From: Hyphomicrobiales bacterium
Lineage (GTDB): Bacteria > Pseudomonadota > Alphaproteobacteria > Rhizobiales > Rhizobiaceae
NCBI GenBank assembly: GCA_900472485.1
Contig: UCII01000004.1
Location: 248,001 to 312,000 of the forward strand
DNA: 64,000 nucleotides
Reading direction: 5' to 3'
This document shows, piece after piece, positions 18,019-26,327 of the stretch; the stretch's first letter is position 1; every line of letters begins with the position of its first letter. The notes below the pieces were generated by a model. That model saw only the letters and a list, made by a program, of their open reading frames with translations. It ran no database searches and was not told where the DNA came from. The translations under genes were made by a program, and so were the position numbers.

Positions 18019-19254
18019 TTAAAGGGCCGCCGCGCTCTTCTCCCGGCCCTTACGCTTATTGTTCAAAGTGGAATTTGCTATCAACTCCAGTGGGGCAGGG
18101 GTGAGGTGGCCGAGTAGGTCGAGATAAATCTTCTCGGTCGCATCAGCCATGCCGGCCAGCGTATAGCCATCCTTGCGGCGGCGGGCTTCGGCGGTAAAAT
18201 TCGCCAGCAACGTCGGATCGGCAAAACGAGCCATCGCGGCCGCCAACGCTTCCGGATTATCGCTGTTCGGCACGATGTAGCCGTTCTTGCCGTGCTCCAG
18301 CACCGTGCGTGCGCCCCCGACATCGGCGAGCAGCAGCGGCTTGCCCGCAGCTGCGGCTTCCAGCATCACATAGGACATCGCCTCGTAGCGGCTTGGCATG
18401 ACGACGACATCGAAGGCGTCGATGGCCGTCACACCCGGCACGCTGCCATCGATGCGGGCGCGATCTTCAAGCCCGGCCGCCTTGATCATTTCTCTTGTGA
18501 CGTCGGCCAGCTCACCGATCCCGATCATCAGCAGATGGGCTTGCGGTAATTGGGTTGCTATCCGCGCAAAAGCCGCGACTAAGCGCTCGGGCGCCTTCTG
18601 CCGCGTCATCCTGCCGACGAAGCCGAAGAGCAAAGCTTCCTGAGGAATGCCGTAGCGTCTGCGGATGGCCGCTCGCTGGCTGAGCGGAGGCGCATTGACG
18701 CCGTTGACGACGACACGCAAGCGTCTTTCCGGAATGCCGAGCGACAGGGCGTGATTATATTCATCCTGCGAAACGCAGACCAGGCGATCCGTCAGCCATG
18801 TCCCGAGAAGGCGCTCGATCCCGCCATAGATCAGGCGGCCTTTTGCACCGAGCGTCGGGTCCATGGTGCGGAAGGCATGCGGCGTGTAGAGAACGGGGAC
18901 ACGGCGCCCAGGTAGCCGCAGGCGGGTAAGCGCGCCGGCTTTCGAGCTATGGCCATGGATCAGATCGAACGGCCCATGAGTGGCCGCGATCTTGCGCAGT
19001 TGCCACCATGCCGTCAGATCCCACGGGCCAGGCGCGCGCCGCATGCCAAGCGGAATGACATTGTCCAGGCCGATATTTTCCAGCTCTGCGACGAAAGCGG
19101 GCTCGGCGCGCACTGGGGAATAGATAGCGGTCACGGAATGGCCGCGATGCTGCATGGCCCGGCACAGGTCGAGAAAATGTCGCCCGGAGCCACCGCCGCT
19201 CGGTTCGAGAACCTGCAGCAACGACAGCCGTTTGACGTTGGTGCGAATGTTCAC
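18019..19254 (-). CDS. GT4 family glycosyltransferase
   Basis: A 411-residue GT-B glycosyltransferase. The N-terminal Rossmann domain has EPSGGGSGRHFLDLCRAMQH and DLIHGHSSKAGALTRL near residue 100; the C-terminal domain has LFGFVGRMTRQKAPERLV near 210 and the sugar-nucleotide EX7E motif in YEAMSYVMLEAAAAGKP near 305. It starts at GTG 19254, overlapping the stop of the upstream polymerase gene (GTGA), with GGGAAG before it. It is the last gene of a five-gene minus-strand exopolysaccharide operon and probably adds one sugar to the lipid-linked repeat unit. Confidence 0.88.
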   Translation of the reverse strand: MNIRTNVKRLSLLQVLEPSGGGSGRHFLDLCRAMQHRGHSVTAIYSPVRAEPAFVAELENIGLDNVIPLGMRRAPGPWDLTAWWQLRKIAATHGPFDLIHGHSSKAGALTRLRLPGRRVPVLYTPHAFRTMDPTLGAKGRLIYGGIERLLGTWLTDRLVCVSQDEYNHALSLGIPERRLRVVVNGVNAPPLSQRAAIRRRYGIPQEALLFGFVGRMTRQKAPERLVAAFARIATQLPQAHLLMIGIGELADVTREMIKAAGLEDRARIDGSVPGVTAIDAFDVVVMPSRYEAMSYVMLEAAAAGKPLLLADVGGARTVLEHGKNGYIVPNSDNPEALAAAMARFADPTLLANFTAEARRRKDGYTLAGMADATEKIYLDLLGHLTPAPLELIANSTLNNKRKGREKSAAAL

Positions 19255-20513
19255 GATGTAGCTTCCCTTTTGTTCAAGTCACGCTGAAACTTCTGCTCCA
19301 GGGCGCCGCAGCCCCAGACGATTCCGATCAGCATGTAGAAATGGCGCCAGTGATCGGTATCGATGACGTTGCCGATGCCGACATGGCCGAGAATGACGAT
19401 CCAGGCGATCATCAGGTAGGGCTGCCAGGGACGCTCTCTCAGGAGGTTGCGGAAGCCGATATAGATGGTCCAGCAGATCATGCTGATCCACGTTACGAAG
19501 CCGATCCAGCCGTAGGTGGTTAGCGTCTTTAGCCAGGTATTATGTTCGTCTTCGCGGAAGATCTGGCCGAAGACCAGCGGCCCGATGCCGAAAGGCCGTT
19601 CCATTGACATTTGGAAGCCGATGCTGTGGCGTTCGAAGCGGCCGAGATGGCCGCCGTCGTAGCTCTGAACCAGCTGCAGGCGCGTCGAAAACAGGTCGCT
19701 GACCTGCGGAAATTGCAGCGCGACGACGAGCAGCACGACCATGAGGATGATGGCCGCCAGCGACATCACCAGAATGCGCAGCCGGAAGGTATTGCTACGG
19801 TGCTTCAACAGCATGCAGAAGATCAGCATCGCTGAGGCGAAGGCGAAGAGAGCCCAGGCTGCGCGGGAGAAGGACAGGAAAATGCCGAAGGCGAGCACGA
19901 ACAGGCAGATGCCCTTGATCGGCACCTTCTTCAGGTCGCCGATCAGCAGGCCGTGCATGAGGTAGAGGCTCGGCGCCACGAGATAGGGGCCGAAGACGTT
20001 CGGGTCCTGGAACGCCCCCATGGCGCGGTCGTAGCGGGTGAAGATGTCGAAGCCCGGCACGGCATGGAAGTAGCCGAGGATGCCGAGGCTTGCGGTGATC
20101 AGCGCTGCCACGACCCAGGTACTGAAGATCAGCTTCAGCAGCTTTTCGTTGTCTTCGGTAATGGCGGCGTAGAAAACGGAGCTCAGCGCCAGGAAGGTGG
20201 AAACGGCGATATAGATCGGGCCGTCGAGGTGGTTGCCGGCAGCAAGATCGTGCATCTGCGTGATCGAGAGCATGCCACCAATATTGAACAGCAGGAACAG
20301 GGCCAGCAGTGGCGCGACGCTACGCGAGATTTTCAGCCCGAGAATGAACCAGGTACCGATCAGAAAAGCGAGCCACAGCTCATAGGGCGCCGGCTCGGCG
20401 ATGACGAAGCCCGACAGGAACACACCGATGGCGACGCTGGCCGTACCGACCAGCCGCATGGCGGCAAGCTGCGGCTGCGTGACGCGGGGCGATGGCAGAT
20501 CGATCGCGCTCAA
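19251..20513 (-). CDS. O-antigen ligase/polymerase-like membrane protein (Wzy type)
   Basis: A 420-residue integral membrane protein with about 12 hydrophobic segments. Its long periplasmic loop carries the ERPFGIGPLVFG and DEHNTWLKTLTTYGWIGFVTW (in parts) pattern of the O-antigen ligase/Wzy superfamily, including the H-N motif needed for transfer. It probably polymerises repeat units delivered on undecaprenyl diphosphate. The start is TTG 20513, overlapping the stop of the initiating transferase gene (TTGA), so translation is coupled. A separate Wzx flippase is not visible in this locus. Confidence 0.82.
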   Translation of the reverse strand: MSAIDLPSPRVTQPQLAAMRLVGTASVAIGVFLSGFVIAEPAPYELWLAFLIGTWFILGLKISRSVAPLLALFLLFNIGGMLSITQMHDLAAGNHLDGPIYIAVSTFLALSSVFYAAITEDNEKLLKLIFSTWVVAALITASLGILGYFHAVPGFDIFTRYDRAMGAFQDPNVFGPYLVAPSLYLMHGLLIGDLKKVPIKGICLFVLAFGIFLSFSRAAWALFAFASAMLIFCMLLKHRSNTFRLRILVMSLAAIILMVVLLVVALQFPQVSDLFSTRLQLVQSYDGGHLGRFERHSIGFQMSMERPFGIGPLVFGQIFREDEHNTWLKTLTTYGWIGFVTWISMICWTIYIGFRNLLRERPWQPYLMIAWIVILGHVGIGNVIDTDHWRHFYMLIGIVWGCGALEQKFQRDLNKREATS

Positions 20514-22066
20514 TAGGCATTTTCCGTATTGAGCAGACGAAACGGCGTCAGGAACAGGATCTTCAGGTCGAAGAGCAGCGACCAGTTCTCGATGTAGTAA
20601 AGATCATAGGCCGTGCGGAACTTGATCTTGTCATCGGTGTCGATCTCGCCCCGCCAGCCGTTGATCTGGGCCCAGCCGGTCACGCCCGGTTTCACGCGAT
20701 GGCGCGCGAAATAGCCTTCAACGACGTCGGCATAGGTGCGGTTATGGCTGGCGGCCAGAACGGCGTGAGGGCGCGGCCCGACAAGCGAGAGGCTGCCGAG
20801 CAGTACGTTGAAAAGCTGCGGCAACTCGTCGATCGACGTTTTGCGGATGAAGCGGCCGACGGGGGTGACGCGCGGGTCGTTCTTGGTCACGGCATTGCGC
20901 GCCGACGGATCGCTCATATGGGTGTACATCGAGCGGAACTTGAAGACGTTGATGATCTCGTTGTTGAAGCCGTGGCGCTTCTGCATGAAGAAGATCGGCC
21001 CTCTCGAGGTTGTCTTCACGGCAATTGCCGCGCCGAGCATGATCGGCCATAGCAAAGCAAGTGCGACCAGGCTGAAGAAGATGTCGAAGATGCGTTTTGC
21101 AACGCCATCCCAGTCGCGGATCGGCTTGTTGAAGATGTCGAGCATCGGCACGGCGCCGACATGTGAGTAGGCGCGGGGGCGGAACCGCAGCTTGTTGGCA
21201 TGGGCCGCCAAGCGAATGTCGACAGGCAGCACCCAAAGCATTTTCAGCAATTGCAGAATGCGATCCTCGGCGCTGATCGGCAACGCGATGATCAGCATGT
21301 CTATGCGCACGAGCCGGGCGAATTCGACCAGTTCCGATACCGTGCCCAGCTTCGGGTAACCGGCGACCATGACTGGCGAGCGCTTTTCGCCGCGATCGTC
21401 GAAGATGCCGCAGATACGGATATCGTTGTCGGGCTGATGCTCGAGCGCGCGGATGAGCTCCTTTGCCGGTTCGCCGCCGCCGACGATGACGGCGCGCCGC
21501 TCCATGACGCCGTTGCGAGCCCAGTGGCGGATACCGTAGGCAAACAGGAGGCGAGCCACGAGAAGGAACCCTGCGCCTGCCGCGAGCCAAAGGCTGAGGA
21601 GCGAAAGGGAGTAGATATTGTTGATGTCGAAGGGCAGAAGGGCAATGACCATGACCGCAAAGGCGGCCCCCCAGGACCCGAGAATCCGGTGCAGGAAATG
21701 ATGTGGCGAGCGCAAGACCGGTATCTGATAGGCATCCGCAATCTGCAGGAAGACGATAGCAAGACCGCAGAGGGCGGTCGTCACCACGGTCTTCGACAGG
21801 AAGGGGTGACTATCCGAGGTCCCAAAGAGGAGGATCGCAAGCCCGAATGCGAGCAGCGACAGAAATTCGAACAGCCTGTATTGTCCGACGATGATTGCCG
21901 GAGACTGGTTGGTTTCGCGAAGCTGTTCGGCGATCTGCCGCGCATAGGCATTCATGCCATCCGGGCGATCGCCATGAGTCTCGCTCACACCGCGGGTGCG
22001 GATTTCCGAAACCTGCTTGCGAAGATTGTCCAAGTTGAATTGCTCGGACTTTTGGGTAGTGTTCAT
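20510..22066 (-). CDS. undecaprenyl-phosphate hexose-1-phosphate transferase (WcaJ/PssA-like)
   Basis: A 518-residue polyprenyl glycosylphosphotransferase that starts repeat-unit assembly by moving hexose-1-phosphate from a UDP-sugar to undecaprenyl phosphate. Layout: cytosolic N-terminus, four membrane segments (residues 62-190), a nucleotide-binding-like fold (RRAVIVGGGEPAKELIRAL), then the catalytic domain from KRIFDIFFSLVALALLWP. The catalytic motifs IFFMQKRHGFN, FKFRSM, LPQLFNVLLGSLSLVGPRP and KPGVTGWAQINGWRGE are intact. ATG 22066 is supported by GGATAA upstream. Confidence 0.92.
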   Translation of the reverse strand: MNTTQKSEQFNLDNLRKQVSEIRTRGVSETHGDRPDGMNAYARQIAEQLRETNQSPAIIVGQYRLFEFLSLLAFGLAILLFGTSDSHPFLSKTVVTTALCGLAIVFLQIADAYQIPVLRSPHHFLHRILGSWGAAFAVMVIALLPFDINNIYSLSLLSLWLAAGAGFLLVARLLFAYGIRHWARNGVMERRAVIVGGGEPAKELIRALEHQPDNDIRICGIFDDRGEKRSPVMVAGYPKLGTVSELVEFARLVRIDMLIIALPISAEDRILQLLKMLWVLPVDIRLAAHANKLRFRPRAYSHVGAVPMLDIFNKPIRDWDGVAKRIFDIFFSLVALALLWPIMLGAAIAVKTTSRGPIFFMQKRHGFNNEIINVFKFRSMYTHMSDPSARNAVTKNDPRVTPVGRFIRKTSIDELPQLFNVLLGSLSLVGPRPHAVLAASHNRTYADVVEGYFARHRVKPGVTGWAQINGWRGEIDTDDKIKFRTAYDLYYIENWSLLFDLKILFLTPFRLLNTENAY

Positions 22067-22142
22067 GGCAGCTTATCCGGTCGTTACCGGACAAGCCCTA
22101 TCAGATATCAGCTAAGAAACACTTACAACACTTGGCTGTATT

Positions 22143-23288
22143 CTAACCGTCGCTGTTCAGGCCAAGTATATTTTGATACAGGTGCAAAGTATCCCGTGCC
22201 ATGGCGGAAGCCGAAAAATTCGATCGTATCGTCCCGATATCGGGCATGTTGCGGGCGCCCCATAGCGGCTCGGTGATCGCTTCGGCCATGATGCGCGAGA
22301 GATCATCGGCATCTTCCGGTTTGGCGAGTGCGGGGCTGTTTTCGCCAAGTGCTTCCGCAACGCCGCCGACGCGCGAGGCGATGACGGTCTTTCCAGCTGC
22401 GAGCGCTTCCAGAACGATATAGGGCATCGCCTCGGCGCGCGAGGGGACGACGATGTTCTGTGATACCGTGAAGGCTTCCTGCACGCGCATCGCCGGCAGC
22501 ATACCGATACGGTGACCGAGGCCCCGTTCGACCATCATCCGGTGGTATTTGTCTCTGTCCGGCCCGTCGCCGATCATCAGTGCGGAAAGCGGCCTGCCGA
22601 TACGCCGCTCCGTTTTCGCAAAGGCGTCAACGAACAGATCGGGACCTTTGAGGTCCCGCAGCATGCCGATATAGACGAAATGCACGGAGTCCGATCGTGT
22701 CGGTATGGTGCGAAAATCTCTTTCGCTGATGCCATTATAGATCATCACCGAACGGGTGCGCGGCTTGCCGATCTTTCTTTCATAGGTGCGGCGTTCGAAA
22801 TCGCAGATGAAGATCAGGCCATCGGTGAGAAACTCGAGCACCCGTTCCAGGCTGTGCACCAGCATGCCCTGGAACGAGCTGCGCGAGAAATGCAGGCTTC
22901 CGCCATGCGCAGTATAGAGGCGGGCTACGCGACACCTGTTGACCCGCAGTATCGAGCCGAGAACGCGCGCAAGCAGGCCGCCCTTGGCGCCATGCCCGTG
23001 CAGTACATCCGGCCGCAAGCTCTTGATTTCCTTGTAGCTGCTCCAAAGTGTCGCAGCATCCGAGAAGGTAATTTGCCGTCGGATCGGCAGGCGAACGACG
23101 CCAAGAGCCAGGAACGGCGCGATATCGTCGAACAGACGATCCTCATGCTCGCCGCCCGTCAGGCTGTCGCAAAGGATGCCGACTTCATGGCCCGCTTTGC
23201 TCTGTTCCTCCGCCAAATCCCGGACATGGCGGAAGACGCCGCCGACGGGCGATCTGAAGCAATGAAGAATACGAAGCGGTCGGGCCAT
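22143..23288 (-). CDS. GT4 family glycosyltransferase
   Basis: A 381-residue GT-B enzyme. The N-terminal half has FRSPVGGVFRHVRDLAEEQ and LHGHGAKGGLLARV near residue 97; the C-terminal half has VYIGMLRDLKGPDLFVDAF near 205 and the EX7E motif EAMPYIVLEALAAGKTV near 290. It shares layout with the transferase at 18019-19254 and likely adds the second sugar after the initiating transferase. It lies between the exporter gene (12-bp gap) and the initiating transferase. Confidence 0.88.
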   Translation of the reverse strand: MARPLRILHCFRSPVGGVFRHVRDLAEEQSKAGHEVGILCDSLTGGEHEDRLFDDIAPFLALGVVRLPIRRQITFSDAATLWSSYKEIKSLRPDVLHGHGAKGGLLARVLGSILRVNRCRVARLYTAHGGSLHFSRSSFQGMLVHSLERVLEFLTDGLIFICDFERRTYERKIGKPRTRSVMIYNGISERDFRTIPTRSDSVHFVYIGMLRDLKGPDLFVDAFAKTERRIGRPLSALMIGDGPDRDKYHRMMVERGLGHRIGMLPAMRVQEAFTVSQNIVVPSRAEAMPYIVLEALAAGKTVIASRVGGVAEALGENSPALAKPEDADDLSRIMAEAITEPLWGARNMPDIGTIRSNFSASAMARDTLHLYQNILGLNSDG

Positions 23289-23300
23289 GAGCGGTCGCGG

Positions 23301-23876
23301 TTAGAATAACCGCTCTCTGACGTAGATGGTGTCGCCTGCCAGCACCGGATCGGAGATGCCGACCCGTCCAGTCATGACATGACCGTTGATCTTGCGGGTG
23401 ACATCCGCGTTGGATTGGTTGGCCCGGCTGGTGAACCCGCCTGCGACCGCGATGGCATTCTGGATGGTCATGCCCGGCACATAGGAATATTGGCCCGGCT
23501 GCCCGACTTCGCCCATAATATAGACCGAGCGATAGCGGTCGATGTCGATGGTGACGTCTGGATCGCGAATATATCCTTGGCGAAGCTTCTGCGCGATCTG
23601 GCCGGAGAGCTGCTGCAGGGTCCTGCCGCGGGCAGCGACCTGGCCGATCAGCGGGAAGGCGATATAGCCGGCCTGATCGACCGTATAGGTGTTGGTCAGC
23701 CCGGCTTGGTCGAACACGGTCACGCGCAGCCGGTCGCCGCTATCAAGCGTATAGGGCTGGATCGTGGCCTCGTTGAAGGCCTTGGGTGCCGGTTGATAGG
23801 TATTGCAGCCGGTGAGCGCGGCGCTCACGGCAGCCATGCCGAGTGCAAGGACAATCTTTGGCTTTGCGAAGGGCAT
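23301..23876 (-). CDS. polysaccharide export lipoprotein (Wza/OPX family)
   Basis: A 191-residue outer-membrane exporter subunit with lipobox LTGC (Cys24). The Poly_export domain begins with YTLDSGDRLRVTVFDQAGLTN near residue 42, followed by a SLBB-type repeat (YIMGEVGQPGQYSYVPGMT, then IQNAIAVAGGFTSRANQ). It is short, as in UppC/ExoF-like rhizobial proteins, lacking the C-terminal Wza helix. It is the first gene of the minus-strand polysaccharide operon and diverges from the copolymerase gene. Confidence 0.88.
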   Translation of the reverse strand: MPFAKPKIVLALGMAAVSAALTGCNTYQPAPKAFNEATIQPYTLDSGDRLRVTVFDQAGLTNTYTVDQAGYIAFPLIGQVAARGRTLQQLSGQIAQKLRQGYIRDPDVTIDIDRYRSVYIMGEVGQPGQYSYVPGMTIQNAIAVAGGFTSRANQSNADVTRKINGHVMTGRVGISDPVLAGDTIYVRERLF

Positions 23877-23920
23877 TTCGCGCTCATTGGAAAGGGAAGG
23901 ACACTGCTGTCGTTATCGAT

Positions 23921-23936
23921 CCGTTAGGGTTAACGG
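23921..23936. promoter_or_regulatory. palindrome in divergent exporter/copolymerase promoter
   Basis: CCGTTAGGGTTAACGG is a 6-bp inverted repeat (CCGTTA/TAACGG) with a GGGT spacer, 44 bp before the exporter start and 132 bp before the copolymerase start. The 192-bp intergenic region serves both genes, so this is a good candidate operator. The regulator is not known from sequence. Confidence 0.45.
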
Positions 23937-24068
23937 TCGGTAAAGAGCAAATGAAAATCCAGGAAAAAATTAGCGATGCCAAAAATAATGCTGGCGAAAT
24001 ACTATTAACGCTTGGGTTACTATAGTCGTTTACAATTAATTCCGGCTTTCTATTACGGAGTTTTGTAT

Positions 24069-26327
24069 ATGTCCGGTGTCAACAGCACCCAGCAGGATGT
24101 GGACATCGATCTCGCTCAGCTCTTTCGCGCTGTATGGCAGCGGCGGGTGCGCGTCATTGCCATCACGCTGGCCGGCGCCTGCGCGGCACTCGCGATTGCC
24201 AAGGTCATGTCGCCGGAATATCGCAGCGAGGCCCGCATCCTCATCGAGCAGCGTGCGCCCGCCTTTGCGGCGACGACATCGGGCAACGATGCCGGTGCCG
24301 GCCCTCTGCTGGACGAGTTGAATATTGCCAGTCAGGTGCAGATCCTGCAGTCGGCGGATCTGGTCAAGCAGGTCATCACCAATCTCAAGCTTTACGATCG
24401 CCCTGAATTCGCTGCTGGCAACAACGGCTCCGCGCTCTCTGATATTCTGATCAAGCTGCATCTGAAGCAGGCGGCGGCCGATAAGGCCCCGGAAGAGCGG
24501 ATGCTGGACGCCTTCAACAGCCGCCTGCAGGTCTATCAGATCAACAGCTCGCGCGTCATCGGCATCAGCTTCACGTCCCGCAATCCGGATCTCGCCGCCA
24601 GCGTGCCGAATGCCATGGCGCAAGTCTATTTATCCATGCAAAGCGGCGCCAAGCTCGATTCCAACAGCGAGGCGACGCGCTGGCTGGAGCCGGAGATCGC
24701 CAAGCTGCGCGATAAGGTCAGCGAGGCGGAAAAGAAGGTTGCGGATTATCGTTCCGCCAACGGTCTTCTCCAGACCAGTCAGAACAACAATTTCGCCACG
24801 CAGCAGCTCGCGGATATTTCGACGCAGCTGGCACAGGTGCGTGGCGACAAGGCCAATGCCGAGGCGCGGGCGCAAGCGGTGCGCAGCGCATTGTCCAGCG
24901 GCCGCTCCACCGATACTCTTGCCGACGTCGCAGGCTCGCAGACCATTCAGCGGCTGAAGGCGACCCAGTCGAATCTCGAGTCGCAGATCTCGGATCTCTC
25001 CACGACACTGATGGATGGGCATCCGCGGCTGAAGAGCCTGCGGGCGCAGCTCGTCGATATCCGTCAGCAGATCGATCGCGAGACCCAGAGGATTCTGGCA
25101 AGCATCGAGAACGAGGCAAAGGTAGCGCAGCTGCGCGAGCAACAACTCCTCGCCCAATCGAACACGCTGAAGGCCGACAGCGCCCGGGCAGGGGAGGACG
25201 AAGTCGGCCTCAACGCCCTGGAGCGTGAAGCTACGGCCGAGCGGCAATTGCTCGAGACCTATCTCGCCCGTTATCGCGAGGCGGCCTCTCGCGTCGACAA
25301 GAATTCCAGCCCTGCCGATGCGCGCATCGTTTCCACAGCGGTCGAGCCGGTCGATCCCTCTTTCCCGAAGGTCGGTCCGATCGTCGTCGTCGCTACCCTT
25401 GCCACTTTCATTCTCACCGCCATCGTTATCATGCTCGCGGAGCTGTTCAGCGGTCGCGCTTTGCGTCCGGTCGGGCTTGTTCGCAAGGAAGATGCCGCCG
25501 CGCTGGAGACGGCGCAGCGCACTCACCCCGTCACCGAACCGGCTCCGGTTCGGCCAGTTGCGCGAGCGAACAGCGTCGAGACGCCCGCAAGCATGCTCTC
25601 CGTTCCCGTCGAGGAAATCCCGGTTCGGGCTGCGGATACCGTAACTGCTCCAGAGCAGGCAATCGCCTTGGACACCGCAATCACTCCGGATCACGGGCCG
25701 AAGCAGGTTGTTCAGACTGCCGCGGAGGAAGAGGAGGATTTCTCCATCCAATCCGTCGCCGATTATCTGATCGATAGCGGCTCGCGGCTGGCGATCGCCA
25801 TATCTCCGACCGGCGACAACGGCTCGACCGCCACCGTCATGCTGGCGCGGATCATTGCCGATGCAGGGAGCCGTATCGTGCTGGTCGATATGACCGGCAC
25901 CGGATGTCCCTCCAGGCTCATGGCCGAGCATGACGAACTTCCCGGCGTAACCGACCTGCTGTGCGGCGAAGCGGCGTTTGGCGATACGATCCATCAGGAT
26001 CGCCTGTCGGACGCCCATCTCGTGCCGCAAGGCATGAGCGACCTTGCCCGCGCCATGCGCGGCGCCGACCGTCTGTCGCTGATCCTCGACGCACTGGGTT
26101 CGGCCTATGACATCGTTCTGGTGGAGTGCGGCGCGGCCGAAGTCTCCGGCGTCGCACGGCTGACGCGCAGCAAGGAGACGGAAATCATCCTCTCCATGCC
26201 CGAACCCGATGAAAACCAGTTCATTGCTGCCATGACGGAATTCCAGAAGGCCGGCTACGAACATATCATTCTGATGTCCGGCTGGCGCGAGGAGCATGAT
26301 CCGGATACGCGCCGGGATGCCGCCTGA
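24069..26327 (+). CDS. Wzz/ExoP-type polysaccharide copolymerase with degenerate tyrosine-kinase domain
   Basis: A 752-residue inner-membrane protein controlling chain length and export. The Wzz domain starts at DIDLAQLFRAVWQRRVRV, a first membrane helix is near residues 37-55, and a long coiled-coil periplasmic region ends with the PVDPSFPKVGPIVVVATL helix near 435-460. The C-terminal domain has the BY-kinase fold, but its P-loop reads SPTGDNGSTATV (no Lys), Walker B reads IVLVECG (Glu for Asp) and there is no tyrosine-rich tail, so kinase activity is unlikely. ATG 24069 is preceded by GGAG; the frame is open to 24012 without a better site. Confidence 0.88.
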   Translation: MSGVNSTQQDVDIDLAQLFRAVWQRRVRVIAITLAGACAALAIAKVMSPEYRSEARILIEQRAPAFAATTSGNDAGAGPLLDELNIASQVQILQSADLVKQVITNLKLYDRPEFAAGNNGSALSDILIKLHLKQAAADKAPEERMLDAFNSRLQVYQINSSRVIGISFTSRNPDLAASVPNAMAQVYLSMQSGAKLDSNSEATRWLEPEIAKLRDKVSEAEKKVADYRSANGLLQTSQNNNFATQQLADISTQLAQVRGDKANAEARAQAVRSALSSGRSTDTLADVAGSQTIQRLKATQSNLESQISDLSTTLMDGHPRLKSLRAQLVDIRQQIDRETQRILASIENEAKVAQLREQQLLAQSNTLKADSARAGEDEVGLNALEREATAERQLLETYLARYREAASRVDKNSSPADARIVSTAVEPVDPSFPKVGPIVVVATLATFILTAIVIMLAELFSGRALRPVGLVRKEDAAALETAQRTHPVTEPAPVRPVARANSVETPASMLSVPVEEIPVRAADTVTAPEQAIALDTAITPDHGPKQVVQTAAEEEEDFSIQSVADYLIDSGSRLAIAISPTGDNGSTATVMLARIIADAGSRIVLVDMTGTGCPSRLMAEHDELPGVTDLLCGEAAFGDTIHQDRLSDAHLVPQGMSDLARAMRGADRLSLILDALGSAYDIVLVECGAAEVSGVARLTRSKETEIILSMPEPDENQFIAAMTEFQKAGYEHIILMSGWREEHDPDTRRDAA

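Noticed and set aside
24630..26297. 555-residue minus-strand frame opposite the copolymerase gene
   Set aside because: It is a codon-bias shadow; the plus-strand protein has clear Wzz and kinase-like features.
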